Counted from the stretch's first letter, positions 1 to 8,831 are shown. The stretch: DNA of 64,000 bases from Pedobacter cryoconitis (GCF_001590605.1 NZ_CP014504.1:186001-250000); one strand, 5' to 3'. Program-made: numbers and translations. Notes: generated by a model from the sequence alone, not told the origin.

Positions 1-1
1 A

Positions 2-514
2 CTGTTGCCTAACAAAAGAAAGACCTGGATGATTAGCCGGGTGGCCGTAAAAGATGCCGTCAGGGATTTGCTTAACAAAGAAAAACAGCATGCCTGCTAT
101 CCGATCACCTTTGAAATTAAATCGGACGAGCTGCAAAAACCTTATCCTCACGGTGGTCAAACTGCTGGTATTCATGTTTCTTTAGCACATAAAGGAACTG
201 ATGCCGTGGGGATTGCCCGCCTGAACAGACCTGTAGGGATTGATATCGAAAGTATTGAAGAACGCAGTGCAGGATTTTTTGACCTCGCATTCACCAGCAC
301 AGAAATGGCTTTACTGCAAGGCAGGGACAAAGCAGAATGGGCAACCCGTTTCTGGACTGCCAAAGAAGCTTATGGCAAGTACCTGGGTAAAGGCCTGCAA
401 GGCAATCCAAAAGCCTATGGGGTAGAAGAGATCATAGGGGAAGAATTACGCATCAAAGACACAATTATAAAAACCATTAAACACCATAACTATATAATCG
501 GATGGACGCAATAG
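2..514 (+). CDS. 4'-phosphopantetheinyl transferase domain, 5'-truncated (likely C-terminus of a polyketide synthase)
   Basis: This is the C-terminal part of a Sfp-type phosphopantetheinyl transferase, which loads the phosphopantetheine arm onto carrier proteins. Two family signatures are visible: GIDIE (Mg/CoA binding, near residue 77 from the window edge) and the W-T-A-K-E-A motif near residue 118. The frame is open to the window edge and the only in-frame start before the conserved region is a TTG at base 5, so I treat the gene as entering from the left. About 170 residues are visible, against roughly 220-240 for a free-standing enzyme. The opening 'TWMISRVAVKDAVR' resembles the start of PPTase domains at the C-terminus of enediyne/PUFA-type iterative PKSs (from memory), so the missing part may be a PKS. 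It overlaps the ACP gene by 13 bp, which fits self-priming of that ACP. Confidence 0.85.
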   Translation: MLPNKRKTWMISRVAVKDAVRDLLNKEKQHACYPITFEIKSDELQKPYPHGGQTAGIHVSLAHKGTDAVGIARLNRPVGIDIESIEERSAGFFDLAFTSTEMALLQGRDKAEWATRFWTAKEAYGKYLGKGLQGNPKAYGVEEIIGEELRIKDTIIKTIKHHNYIIGWTQ

Positions 515-810
515 CAACGAATCGGCAATTAAATAACAACGAAATCTTTGACTTGATGAAACAATTCATCACAGAAGTTATTGGGGAAGAATTTGTGGAA
601 GAAATGGACATTACCCCTCAAAGTTCTTTTACCAAGGACCTTGAAATGGACAGTATAGAAATTGTATCCTTCTCTGAAAAGATAAAAACACACTTTGGTG
701 AACAGATCGACTTTACAGGATGGTTATCTGCAATGGATCTGGATCAACTCATTAACCTGAACCTGGAAATGATCATTAATTATATACACGAATGCCAGTC
801 ATCCAAGTAA
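502..810 (+). CDS. Acyl carrier protein
   Basis: A 102-residue acidic protein with the carrier-protein signature L-E-M-D-S-I-E; Ser51 is the expected phosphopantetheine attachment site. The length is slightly above the usual 75-90 residues because of a short polar N-terminal extension. It overlaps the upstream PPTase gene by 13 bp and the downstream hydrolase by 19 bp, so the three are surely co-transcribed and probably translationally coupled. It would carry a biosynthetic intermediate, either as starter or acyl donor, for the decorating enzymes that follow. A role in primary fatty acid synthesis is unlikely given the neighbours. Confidence 0.85.
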   Translation: MDAIATNRQLNNNEIFDLMKQFITEVIGEEFVEEMDITPQSSFTKDLEMDSIEIVSFSEKIKTHFGEQIDFTGWLSAMDLDQLINLNLEMIINYIHECQSSK

Positions 811-1553
811 ATCAAAGAGAAGTGCACATCCAGGAATTGAATAAAGGAGCAGCTGAGACTGTTCTTTTAATTCATGGCATGTTCAGCAATCTTTCTGTTT
901 ATTATTTTAATATCGCCCCGGTACTGGCCGAACATTTCCATGTGGTCATGTACGATCTGAAAAGCCATGGAATGAGTGAGCGTGTGCTGGAAGGTTATGA
1001 CCTGAACAGCATGACTGATGATCTCTGTGCGCTGATGGATGTATTGAAACTGAAAAAAGTACATCTGGCAGGGTATAGTTTTGGAGGCCTCATTGCTTTA
1101 AAAATGGCGATGCGTTTCCCTGAAAAATTAGGCAAACTTGTGGTCATTGAAGCGCCAAATCCGAATGATGAAAAAACCCGCGGCATTATTGATGACTACA
1201 GCAGAGAATTCCTGGAGCACTATGTAGCGAATTTTACAGATACCACCAAGGTGAAAATGGGTAAAAGACAGATGGAGCGCAACCACAGGATGTATGAATA
1301 TCTATTCTATCAAACCAGTATCAAAGAAGATATGATTCTGGAAAGCGGATTTTTCTGTACACCAGAAATGAATACGCTGGAAAAAGATACGCTTTTACTC
1401 TATGGATCAGCTTCTGATTGCTTACAGGCAGGAAAACAACTGAATAAACTGATCAGCAAATCCGACCTGATCCCACTCGATGGTGATCATAATATCCCGA
1501 TTCAGAAACCAGAAATGGTCGCAAATATTGTAGCCGGGTTTTTTATAAACTAA
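792..1553 (+). CDS. Alpha/beta-fold hydrolase (thioesterase-like)
   Basis: A 253-residue alpha/beta hydrolase. Visible features are the oxyanion-hole motif H-G-M-F near residue 28, the nucleophile elbow G-Y-S-F-G-G with Ser96, and the catalytic His233 in D-G-D-H. There is no signal peptide, so it is cytoplasmic. In this position, between an ACP and sugar/acyl-transfer genes, the likely job is hydrolytic release or editing of the ACP- or PKS-bound chain (type II thioesterase-like), but the family covers esterases, lipases and C-C hydrolases, so the substrate is an inference. The start at ATG 792 overlaps the ACP end by 19 bp. Confidence 0.8.
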   Translation: MPVIQVNQREVHIQELNKGAAETVLLIHGMFSNLSVYYFNIAPVLAEHFHVVMYDLKSHGMSERVLEGYDLNSMTDDLCALMDVLKLKKVHLAGYSFGGLIALKMAMRFPEKLGKLVVIEAPNPNDEKTRGIIDDYSREFLEHYVANFTDTTKVKMGKRQMERNHRMYEYLFYQTSIKEDMILESGFFCTPEMNTLEKDTLLLYGSASDCLQAGKQLNKLISKSDLIPLDGDHNIPIQKPEMVANIVAGFFIN

Positions 1554-1573
1554 TTCAATCTTATACGCGCGCT

Positions 1574-2779
1574 ATGGCAAAATTTGTATTTATTGTTCCC
1601 CCGCTCACGGGTCATATCAATCCCACTTTAAGTATGGGGGCTGTTTTACTGCAACGCGGACATCAGGTGGGCTGGATTACACTAGACCCTGACCTGGCTT
1701 TAAAATTACCTGAAGGAGGGGAATTATTATGGATTCAGTATGACGAAAGCGATCAGGATAAACAGGATAGTGAAAAGTATCTTGATATGATCACTAAAAA
1801 GATTGTTTATGGAATTGATAGTATCAAGTTTTTATACGAAGAAGTATTAATTCCGTTAAACCGGCATAGCTATGAAGGTATAGTGAGCTGGCTGGAAAAA
1901 TATAAACCTGATCTGGTGATTACCGATCACCAGATGTTTGCTGGTGCTATTGCAGCAGTGAACCATAAAATTCCTTATGCAACCTCGGTTACTGCACCTG
2001 CCGCCATTAAGATTATGGACGAACTCCCTAAAGTTCATGAATGGCAAGTGAACCAGATCGTCGCGTTGCAAAAAGAACTGGGTATTGATAAATCAACTTC
2101 TATAGCTTGTTCAGGCATCCTGACGATGGTTTTAACGTCTAAAGATTTTTTTGGAGAATTGGAATTACCAGCTTCCTATCGTTTTGTTGGGCCGGTGATT
2201 AACCGTAAGCCAGTCCACACATACTTTAACTGGGACTTATTACAGAAAAATAACAGGCCTAAAATATTAGTCAGTATCGGAACAACCTTTGACCATGTGC
2301 ATAAAAAGAACTTTTTTGCGAAGGTCATTGAAGCTTTTGAAGACGAAGACCTGACTGTAGTCGTTGTTTCTGATCCCTCACTTTTTGACGTCTGGCCAGC
2401 CAACTTTATCGTGCAGCGCATGGTTCCGCAATTGGAATTACTGCCGCATCTGGATGCTGTAGTTTGTCATGGAGGGCACAATACGGTCTGTGAAACCCTG
2501 ATGAATGGTTTACCGATGGTCGTTATTCCAATTGCCTACGACCAATCACACGTGGCTGGAAGAGTAGTGCGTGTTGGTGCCGGTTTACGTTTGAATTTTA
2601 ACCGTTTCAAAGCCAGGCACCTTCAGGAAGCTGTTCAGCAAATATTGCAGGATGCTGCATTCAAAACCTCAGCAGAAGAAATTAAAGCCTCATTTATAGC
2701 TGCTGGCGGTACCGAAGCTGCCGCTACTTTACTGGAGCAGTTTAGTGTCAACGAACCTTTGTTTTTATTAAATAATTAA
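1574..2779 (+). CDS. MGT-family (GT1) glycosyltransferase, copy 1
   Basis: A 401-residue GT-B fold glycosyltransferase of the macrolide/zeaxanthin-glucosyltransferase type. The N-terminal acceptor domain begins with F-I-V-P-P-L-T-G-H-I-N-P. The C-terminal donor domain has a PSPG-like loop from about residue 297 (C-H-G-G-H-N-T ... G-L-P-M-V-V-I-P) and a D-Q-S-H segment that normally contacts the nucleotide sugar. It has no membrane segment. The family transfers hexoses from UDP- or dTDP-sugars to hydroxyls of polyketides, carotenoids or lipids. Only 10 bp separate it from a paralogous second copy, so the pair probably adds two sugars or sugars at two positions of the same product. Confidence 0.85.
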   Translation: MAKFVFIVPPLTGHINPTLSMGAVLLQRGHQVGWITLDPDLALKLPEGGELLWIQYDESDQDKQDSEKYLDMITKKIVYGIDSIKFLYEEVLIPLNRHSYEGIVSWLEKYKPDLVITDHQMFAGAIAAVNHKIPYATSVTAPAAIKIMDELPKVHEWQVNQIVALQKELGIDKSTSIACSGILTMVLTSKDFFGELELPASYRFVGPVINRKPVHTYFNWDLLQKNNRPKILVSIGTTFDHVHKKNFFAKVIEAFEDEDLTVVVVSDPSLFDVWPANFIVQRMVPQLELLPHLDAVVCHGGHNTVCETLMNGLPMVVIPIAYDQSHVAGRVVRVGAGLRLNFNRFKARHLQEAVQQILQDAAFKTSAEEIKASFIAAGGTEAAATLLEQFSVNEPLFLLNN

Positions 2780-2789
2780 AACAGGAATT

Positions 2790-3989
2790 ATGTCTAAATT
2801 TTTATTTGTCGTACCCCCATTTTTTGGCCATATCAGCCCAACTCTTAGCATAGGCTCCAGTTTAATAGCCCGCGGGCATGAAGTGAAATGGATTGGGATT
2901 ACACCGCTTGCCGCAAAACATATCCCGGAAGGCGGAGAATTTATTTATCCCGAAGCCGATCTGGTTGAGCATCAGGAAGAAATTGACCGGATATTAAAGC
3001 GTCAGGATGATGGCCCTGCTTGTTCTGGCCCGGAGGTCATGAAACTGGCACTGGAAGAAACTTATGTTCCATTTGCAAGGATCATGATGAAAGGCCTGGG
3101 AAACTTTGTGGACGAGTGGAAACCAGGCGTGATTGTAAACGACTGTATTACTTTTGCAGGGGCTTTATGTGCCCATATCAAAGGTATCCCATCAGTAACC
3201 ACTACACCAGTGCCACCAGATGTGATCGGGGATACCCAGACCAGCGCACCAAAAATATTTGAATGGCAACAACAGCTGATCAAAGGTTTGCAACAAGAGT
3301 TTGGTATCTATGAAGATGATATATTCATTCATTCTCATAAACTCAATCTTGTTTTTACTTCCCAGGCATTCGCCGGATTTACGGAAACCCCGCCGCATAT
3401 GAAATTTGTCGGCCCGGTAAAAGGCAGACCAAATCATGCAGCTTTTGACTGGGAAAGACTTGCGGCCGCAAAAACACCCAAGGTTTTCGTTTCTTTAGGC
3501 ACTTTATTAGTAGATATCAGAGCTGCATTTTTTCAAAAACTGATTGATGCTTTTGCAGATCAGCCAATCACGATCATCGCAGCAACGAACCCGGATATTT
3601 TTGACGTATGGCCTGATAATTTTATCGTCAACGGCTTTGTCCCGCAAACAGAACTGATGCCGCATATGGATGCAGTGATCTGCCATGGCGGTTTCAATAC
3701 TGTTAACGATACTTTTACCAATGGCTTACCGATGCTGATCACACCAATTGCTTATGACCATTTCCATACAGCCAAACTTATAGTTAATGCAGGCTGCGGA
3801 ATTAGTATCCGTTACAAAAGATTAAAAATTGCTGATTTGCAAATTGCTGTTTTTGAATTGCTGGAAAACCCACAATACCGGAACGCAGCTTTAAAAATAA
3901 AAGAAACTTTTATGGCTTCAGGAGGAAATGACAAAGCAGTACAGCTGCTGGAAGATTTCGCTGAAGCGGAACAATTTGTCGAAGAATAA
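2790..3989 (+). CDS. MGT-family (GT1) glycosyltransferase, copy 2
   Basis: A 399-residue paralogue of the preceding gene with the same layout: F-V-V-P-P-F-F-G-H-I at the N-terminus and C-H-G-G-F-N-T-V ... G-L-P-M-L-I-T-P at about residues 297-320. The donor-loop residues differ (D-H-F-H instead of D-Q-S-H), and the acceptor domain diverges most, as expected for a tandem duplicate with a new acceptor. A 103-bp gap follows before the acyltransferase pair, so a secondary promoter could lie there, but none is obvious. The product is cytoplasmic and presumably acts on the PKS product or on the first glycoside. Confidence 0.85.
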   Translation: MSKFLFVVPPFFGHISPTLSIGSSLIARGHEVKWIGITPLAAKHIPEGGEFIYPEADLVEHQEEIDRILKRQDDGPACSGPEVMKLALEETYVPFARIMMKGLGNFVDEWKPGVIVNDCITFAGALCAHIKGIPSVTTTPVPPDVIGDTQTSAPKIFEWQQQLIKGLQQEFGIYEDDIFIHSHKLNLVFTSQAFAGFTETPPHMKFVGPVKGRPNHAAFDWERLAAAKTPKVFVSLGTLLVDIRAAFFQKLIDAFADQPITIIAATNPDIFDVWPDNFIVNGFVPQTELMPHMDAVICHGGFNTVNDTFTNGLPMLITPIAYDHFHTAKLIVNAGCGISIRYKRLKIADLQIAVFELLENPQYRNAALKIKETFMASGGNDKAVQLLEDFAEAEQFVEE

Positions 3990-4092
3990 TTAACGCCAAT
4001 GAACCCGGCATGATTAAAATAAGTATTAGGCACACAGGGCAATAATTAGTTTAATGATCAAGGTTTCATCTAAAAAAAATGTAAATAAATAG

Positions 4093-5370
4093 ATGAAAAG
4101 AAAACTGCTTTTTGGAGAAAGATTAATGCTTGGTGATGGAAAAACTCCTTTTAATGGGATAATCCCTGTTAAAATCCGTGGAGAATTTTCTGCTGCGAGC
4201 CTGCATCATGCCCTGTTAAGACTGCAACAGAAACATCCCTGGCTGAATGCGGTTATTTCTTACGATAAAAATAACCGTCCAAGCTTTACTACGGATACTG
4301 TTCAGCCCGTTAAAATTCCCGTTCAAATCATTTCCCGGCATAAGGATACCGATTGGGAAGTTGAATCTGTTAAGCAGTGGTCAATTCCATTTGAAACAGA
4401 CCGGGATCCTATGATGCGTATGGTCTGGTTAAAAGGAGAAGGAGTTTCAGAACTGATTATGGTTATACACCATTGTCTGATTGATGGAGGTTCAATTTTG
4501 ACACTGTTGACAACACTTTATGAACTAATTGACAATGGCGATGCTGATATAGGTCAGGAAAATCCGATCAAAGGAATTCATGATATAGTACCAGCAGAGA
4601 TTCTGGGGAGCAGGAAAAAAAGATTGAAAGCAAGCCTGATCGGGAGTATAGCAGTTTTAGGATTGTGGCTTACCCCTTTAAAAAAGAAAGCTGTAGCAAG
4701 GCAAAAAGATTACCTGATCCATTGGACTGTTGAGGAGGAAATGACTGTAGCTCTTACTCAATTGTGCAAAAATTCTGGAGTAACCATGAATACGCTTTTA
4801 TGCGCCGTGCTATTAAAAACTTTCAAAGAAGTCCGAAAAGATAATGCACACAATAAAATATCATGCCCGGTTGATCTCCGTAACCTAAACCACCGGATAA
4901 AAAAGGATAACATTTTTGCTTTTGGATCTATGTTCGTGGTCAGTTCTTATGCTGATCTCGACTTTATGAGCAATCTCAAAGCCATACAGGAAGACATCAG
5001 GCAGAAAATTAAAAAGCTCGATCCCCATCTGATGTTAATGGTACTGGAGAAAGCGCATCCTGTACTTCATAAATTCGGCCGTTTTTTAAAGTATAGTAAA
5101 TCAAATAATGACTGTATGTTCTCCAACCTGGGAAGAATTACCATCCCTGCGCATTACAAAACATTTGAAATTGAAATGATCTGCACGCCAACAGCAATTG
5201 GCCCTTTAGGCAATACGACTTCACTCATCACTTCTACTTACCGTGGCAAGATGGATTTTTCATTTGTAGCCAGCGAAGGTTATGTCCCTTACCTGGAAGG
5301 TCAGGCTATACAAACAAGAATGATGACGATTCTCAAAGAACAATTACAAACACAGCTTCAACCAGCATAA
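4093..5370 (+). CDS. Condensation-domain-fold acyltransferase (PapA-like), copy 1
   Basis: A 425-residue stand-alone member of the condensation/CoA-dependent acyltransferase superfamily, like PapA5 or alcohol acyltransferases. The active-site motif H-H-C-L-I-D-G is intact, with the second His at residue 127 as the expected general base. Near the C-terminus, S-N-L-G-R-I resembles the structural motif that replaces DFGWG in this group. Such enzymes esterify hydroxyls using acyl-CoA or acyl-ACP, so this one may acylate the polyketide or its sugars with a chain carried by the ACP at 502-810. It is 3 bp from a paralogue, and the two form a duplicated pair matching the duplicated glycosyltransferases. 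Confidence 0.75.
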   Translation: MKRKLLFGERLMLGDGKTPFNGIIPVKIRGEFSAASLHHALLRLQQKHPWLNAVISYDKNNRPSFTTDTVQPVKIPVQIISRHKDTDWEVESVKQWSIPFETDRDPMMRMVWLKGEGVSELIMVIHHCLIDGGSILTLLTTLYELIDNGDADIGQENPIKGIHDIVPAEILGSRKKRLKASLIGSIAVLGLWLTPLKKKAVARQKDYLIHWTVEEEMTVALTQLCKNSGVTMNTLLCAVLLKTFKEVRKDNAHNKISCPVDLRNLNHRIKKDNIFAFGSMFVVSSYADLDFMSNLKAIQEDIRQKIKKLDPHLMLMVLEKAHPVLHKFGRFLKYSKSNNDCMFSNLGRITIPAHYKTFEIEMICTPTAIGPLGNTTSLITSTYRGKMDFSFVASEGYVPYLEGQAIQTRMMTILKEQLQTQLQPA

Positions 5371-5373
5371 CAA

Positions 5374-6648
5374 ATGAAAAGAAAATTGATCATTGGAGAA
5401 AGGGTAATGTACGTGGATGCAATTACCCCTGTAAATTGCATTTTTACGGCTAAGATCCGGGGTGTGATTGCGCCGGAAAACTTACGTGCTGCTCTAGATA
5501 AGATACAGCACAAACATCCTTTATTAAGGATGCAGATTGATGATCAGCAAGCTGGCGGGCCCTATTTTGTTTTGAATGAAAAGCTTAAAGTAATTCCTGT
5601 AAGGGTTCTGGAGCGCAATGGGGAACAGGACTGGCTGCATGAATCCAAAGCAGAATGGGACAAATTATTTGACGGTGAAAATGAACCACTGGCCAGGGTT
5701 GTCTGGTTAAAATCAGCAGAAGTATCAGATCTTTTATTCGTGCTGCCACACTGCATCTGTGACGGGACTACGCTGGTGACCTTGATGCAGGAACTGTTAT
5801 TTCTGCTCGATGAGCCGGGTATGGAGCTCAAACCCTATGCTTCTTTCCTGTCTGTAAAAGAACTTTTAGCCTCGTCTTTTTCAGTTTCGCAGGCGAAGAT
5901 TTTGAAAGCACGCCTATTTTCTTTACTAGGCAGAGCCTTTTTCTATTTCAAACCCACACAGCGTAAAGTTGCAGCAGGAAATAATTATGTAGTGCATTGG
6001 AGGCTGGATCAGCAGGAAACCGTTGAATTGGTTGAGCGCAGTAAAGCTGCAGGCACTACTGTTCATGCAGCTTTATGTATTGCGGTTATGAAGGCTTTTG
6101 AACAAGTGAGGGGAATAAAGGCACATGGAAAAGTAATTTGCCCGGTAGACATCAGGCAGTTTATCCCTGAAATCAAGAATGATACTATGTTCGCTTTTGC
6201 ACCTATCGTAGAATTGGAGATCGATAAGAATGCGGAGATAGATTTCTGGACAAAAGCAAGAATGCTGAAAGCCGACCTGAATACTAAAGTGGGGGCCCTG
6301 AAAGTGTCAGAAATGCTCTGGATGAGTGAATATTTCCATGCGATTGTGAGCAGGATGGTCAGGTTTTTAAAAGCTACAGAGGGTACACACGATGTTACGC
6401 TTTCCAATATGGGCAGGCTCCGGATTGCTGAAAACTATCAGAATTTTGAAGTATTGGCTATTCATAGTCCGACGGTGGCTTTTCCGTGGAGAAATCCCAG
6501 TACGCTGATTGCAAGTACTTATAAAAATAAAATGGATTTTACCTTGATGTCTAATGATACTTTTTTGACTGAACAAGAAGCACGGCTTATTCAAGCAGAA
6601 ACAATGAACTTATTATTTGAAGACCTAAAACAACTTTCTGTTGCCTGA
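5374..6648 (+). CDS. Condensation-domain-fold acyltransferase (PapA-like), copy 2 with altered active-site motif
   Basis: A 424-residue paralogue of the upstream gene. N-termini (M-K-R-K-L ... I-G-E-R) and C-terminal blocks (S-N-M-G-R-L, T-L-I-A-S-T-Y) match well. The active-site motif reads P-H-C-I-C-D-G: the first His of HHxxxDG is Pro125, while the catalytic second His (126) and the DG are kept. In this superfamily the second His is the general base, so activity is probably retained but the site is reshaped. It likely adds a second acyl group to the same product. Its stop codon lies 1 bp before the ATG of the next gene. Confidence 0.75.
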   Translation: MKRKLIIGERVMYVDAITPVNCIFTAKIRGVIAPENLRAALDKIQHKHPLLRMQIDDQQAGGPYFVLNEKLKVIPVRVLERNGEQDWLHESKAEWDKLFDGENEPLARVVWLKSAEVSDLLFVLPHCICDGTTLVTLMQELLFLLDEPGMELKPYASFLSVKELLASSFSVSQAKILKARLFSLLGRAFFYFKPTQRKVAAGNNYVVHWRLDQQETVELVERSKAAGTTVHAALCIAVMKAFEQVRGIKAHGKVICPVDIRQFIPEIKNDTMFAFAPIVELEIDKNAEIDFWTKARMLKADLNTKVGALKVSEMLWMSEYFHAIVSRMVRFLKATEGTHDVTLSNMGRLRIAENYQNFEVLAIHSPTVAFPWRNPSTLIASTYKNKMDFTLMSNDTFLTEQEARLIQAETMNLLFEDLKQLSVA

Positions 6649-6649
6649 T

Positions 6650-7198
6650 ATGCTGATACCTGATACAAAAAAAAATGAAGTCACGCTAAAGCGTTTTTTG
6701 CGTAAAAATTTGCTGTATTATATTATTCCGAATGTATTTTTCAATACGATCATTCCCTATTTTAGTTTTACAGACCTGAATGCCGTTCACTTATTTGATG
6801 GAACGCAAAACCTGGCCCGGTTTATTTTGCCAATGGCTTTTTTTCTGCCCTTCATCATTACTTTTGATATTCTGAAAAAGACCATTACACTTTCAGAGAA
6901 AGGACACTCCGAAATCATCTTGCCAGAAGGCTTCAGAAAAATTAAGTTCATCTTTCAGATGGCAGGCATGAACGGTTTTTGTACGGTATCCTTTGTTTTT
7001 GCAGTGATGCTTGGCCTGCATTTTGGCTTTCCTGAGTTTTATAATTATAATGGAACTGTTCTCGCTGTTCTTTTAGGATTAACAGCAGGCGTATTTTCTG
7101 TTCTTTTTACTTACCTGCCGATCAAAAAAATAAAGAAACACCATCTGCCTTATCCCGTGGAAGACCACGTTGATCAGCAGCAATTGATTAAAGAATAA
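6650..7198 (+). CDS. Small multi-pass membrane protein of unknown function
   Basis: An integral membrane protein of 182 residues with about four hydrophobic segments, at roughly residues 25-45, 58-76, 103-125 and 135-155. I chose ATG 6650; a TTG at 6641 would overlap the acyltransferase end. I recognise no motif. It starts directly behind the acyltransferase gene, so it is the last gene of the polyketide/glycolipid cluster. A role in product localisation, export or resistance is possible but unproven. It is too small for a complete transporter of a known class. A hairpin follows 6 bp after the stop. Confidence 0.65.
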   Translation: MLIPDTKKNEVTLKRFLRKNLLYYIIPNVFFNTIIPYFSFTDLNAVHLFDGTQNLARFILPMAFFLPFIITFDILKKTITLSEKGHSEIILPEGFRKIKFIFQMAGMNGFCTVSFVFAVMLGLHFGFPEFYNYNGTVLAVLLGLTAGVFSVLFTYLPIKKIKKHHLPYPVEDHVDQQQLIKE

Positions 7199-7203
7199 TA
7201 AGT

Positions 7204-7224
7204 AAAGGCAGGTAATCCTGCTTT
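7204..7224 (+). terminator. Probable transcription terminator of the PKS/glycosylation cluster
   Basis: GCAGG (7208-7212), a four-base TAAT loop and CCTGC (7217-7221), extended by AAA/TTT around one bulged G. The sequence after it is pyrimidine-rich (CCTCTTTT). It lies just past the last + strand gene, in front of a convergent - strand gene. Confidence 0.5.
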
Positions 7225-7300
7225 AGCATTCCTCTTTTAATCTTAAGCTATGAATGCCGGAATTTCAACTGTTTTTCCTGGTGAACTACTGCCATCAAAA

Positions 7301-8398
7301 CTAATTCAATTCAAAATCTTTTAATTCACTTTCCCGGCCATTGAGAATAATAGCTAACTGTTGTGCGCCGGGATAGAACTTCCTGGTCGTAATAATTCTA
7401 AAACTTTGTTTTCTATTGATCACAGCAATTTCTGCAGGCTGAAATTCACGCTCACTGATTTTGAAAACCTTTTTAGAGGCCTGGCCATTCAGCCTTTTAT
7501 AATAAACTGCATATTCCATGCGGATTTTCTGTGGAACCAGTGCTGTATTTTTAACACTGATCGTAAATTCAAGATGCTCACCAATAGCGACAACTGCGGT
7601 CAATATTTCAAAATCCAGTAATTCGATAGCCGTACTTTCGAATCCATAATGTGCTAATATTTTAGTATGGCCTTGTTTCAGTAAACCGCGGCAGCCATGT
7701 TTAATGAGTGCATCCGTTTCTTTACTCAATCCCTTCCAGCGGCCGGCAATAGCGATCACAATTTCAGGATGATCTTTAGAAATGTCATTTAAGCTATTTG
7801 CTACACTTCTGCGTACATACGCTGAAGGATCAGTCTTTAGATTTTCCAAAACAGGGAGGATCATCGAAGGATCTTTTTTTAATCCGGGTACCGCCATTGC
7901 CCAGGGTAACCTTGATCTGCTGCCTTCACTGGCCAGTCTTCTGACATGATGGTTTTCATGTAAAGACCATTTTTCCATTTGCATCATCATCTGCTGCCCA
8001 TATTTAGCCAGAAATGGTCTGACTGCAAACTCACAGCTGATAAATTGTGTAACCGATTCGATGGCCGGAATGGATGTTTCATAATCTTCCAGCCCGTAGG
8101 TTTCAATATAGTCCGGCAAAAATATATAAGCCAGCATTTGTTCTCCTGTTTGCTGTTTTTTCAGCTGATGAATCAGAGCGGATAAATGCCGGATTGCTGC
8201 TGGATACCCGGCAGGCAGGAACTGATGAATGACCAATGTGGTATGGTGCATCCGCTGCTTAAGTTCCATAGCAGTGAACCCCTCCACATTGATCAGTTCA
8301 ATAAATCTTTTTTTATTGAATTCAGGATTGAGCTGAATCAGGCTGTCGGCTAATTTATTATAAAAGGAAACGGAATATATATCTTTTAATAAGCTCAT
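7301..8398 (-). CDS. AlkC-like DNA alkylation repair protein (HEAT-repeat glycosylase with C-terminal beta domain)
   Basis: A 365-residue protein. Residues about 1-260 are alpha-helical HEAT-like repeats with the basic patches H-H-V-R-R-L-A-S-E and Y-V-R-R-S-V-A-N-S, typical of the AlkD/AlkC DNA alkylation repair superfamily. Residues about 265-360 are strand-rich (H-L-E-F-T-I-S-V-K-N ...), fitting the Ig-like domain that marks AlkC rather than AlkD. These enzymes remove N3/N7-alkylated purines without flipping the base. The gene converges on the biosynthetic cluster and precedes none of its genes, so it is probably a stand-alone repair gene; self-protection against a DNA-damaging product of the adjacent cluster is an untested possibility. 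Confidence 0.75.
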   Translation of the reverse strand: MSLLKDIYSVSFYNKLADSLIQLNPEFNKKRFIELINVEGFTAMELKQRMHHTTLVIHQFLPAGYPAAIRHLSALIHQLKKQQTGEQMLAYIFLPDYIETYGLEDYETSIPAIESVTQFISCEFAVRPFLAKYGQQMMMQMEKWSLHENHHVRRLASEGSRSRLPWAMAVPGLKKDPSMILPVLENLKTDPSAYVRRSVANSLNDISKDHPEIVIAIAGRWKGLSKETDALIKHGCRGLLKQGHTKILAHYGFESTAIELLDFEILTAVVAIGEHLEFTISVKNTALVPQKIRMEYAVYYKRLNGQASKKVFKISEREFQPAEIAVINRKQSFRIITTRKFYPGAQQLAIILNGRESELKDFELN

Positions 8399-8403
8399 TT
8401 AAT

Positions 8404-8778
8404 TTAATCTTCTTTTTTTCTGACACCGCTAAGGTCGAACTGATTGTTGATGTTACCAACTATATTATCTTCATCTTTTTTGAGCAGGTTCATTTCTACC
8501 TGACCGCTGCTATGGTCAAATGTAACTGTAACCGTAGAATCTTTTAAGGTGACTGTTTTAAAAGGCATCTCTTTTTTCTCTGCCATACTCGTTATACTGC
8601 CAGCCAGCTGACCATCTTTCAAATCAAACTTCACCAAAACATCGGTATTACCATTGGGAAGCCCTTTAATTAAGACATTCCATTGCCCTACAAAATAGGT
8701 GTCGTTTTTTTGAGCTGATGCAGCACTGGTCATCAATAACAGTACTACAAAAGAGAAAATAAAGCTTAAATTCTTCAT
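8404..8778 (-). CDS. Small secreted protein of unknown function
   Basis: A 124-residue protein with a clear type I signal peptide: M-K-N-L-S, a hydrophobic core at residues 5-16, and S-A-A-S-A-Q with cleavage expected near residue 22. The mature part (about 100 residues) is predicted beta-rich and looks like a small single-domain periplasmic protein of the kind found widely in Bacteroidota (G-Q-W-N-V ... V-K-F-D-L-K-D-G-Q-L-A-G-S-I). I chose ATG 8778 because it places the signal peptide at the terminus; an upstream in-frame start adds 16 non-signal residues. It lies only 5 bp upstream of the AlkC-like gene and is probably co-transcribed with it. Confidence 0.65.
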   Translation of the reverse strand: MKNLSFIFSFVVLLLMTSAASAQKNDTYFVGQWNVLIKGLPNGNTDVLVKFDLKDGQLAGSITSMAEKKEMPFKTVTLKDSTVTVTFDHSSGQVEMNLLKKDEDNIVGNINNQFDLSGVRKKED

Positions 8779-8831
8779 AATTGTCTGATTAAACGTTTTC
8801 TTTAAATATAAATAATAATTAGTCAAACGAA

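Noticed and set aside
3020..3262. An 80-codon + strand frame inside the second MGT glycosyltransferase
   Set aside because: It lies wholly within a strongly conserved gene in another frame and has no recognisable motif; treated as a shadow frame.
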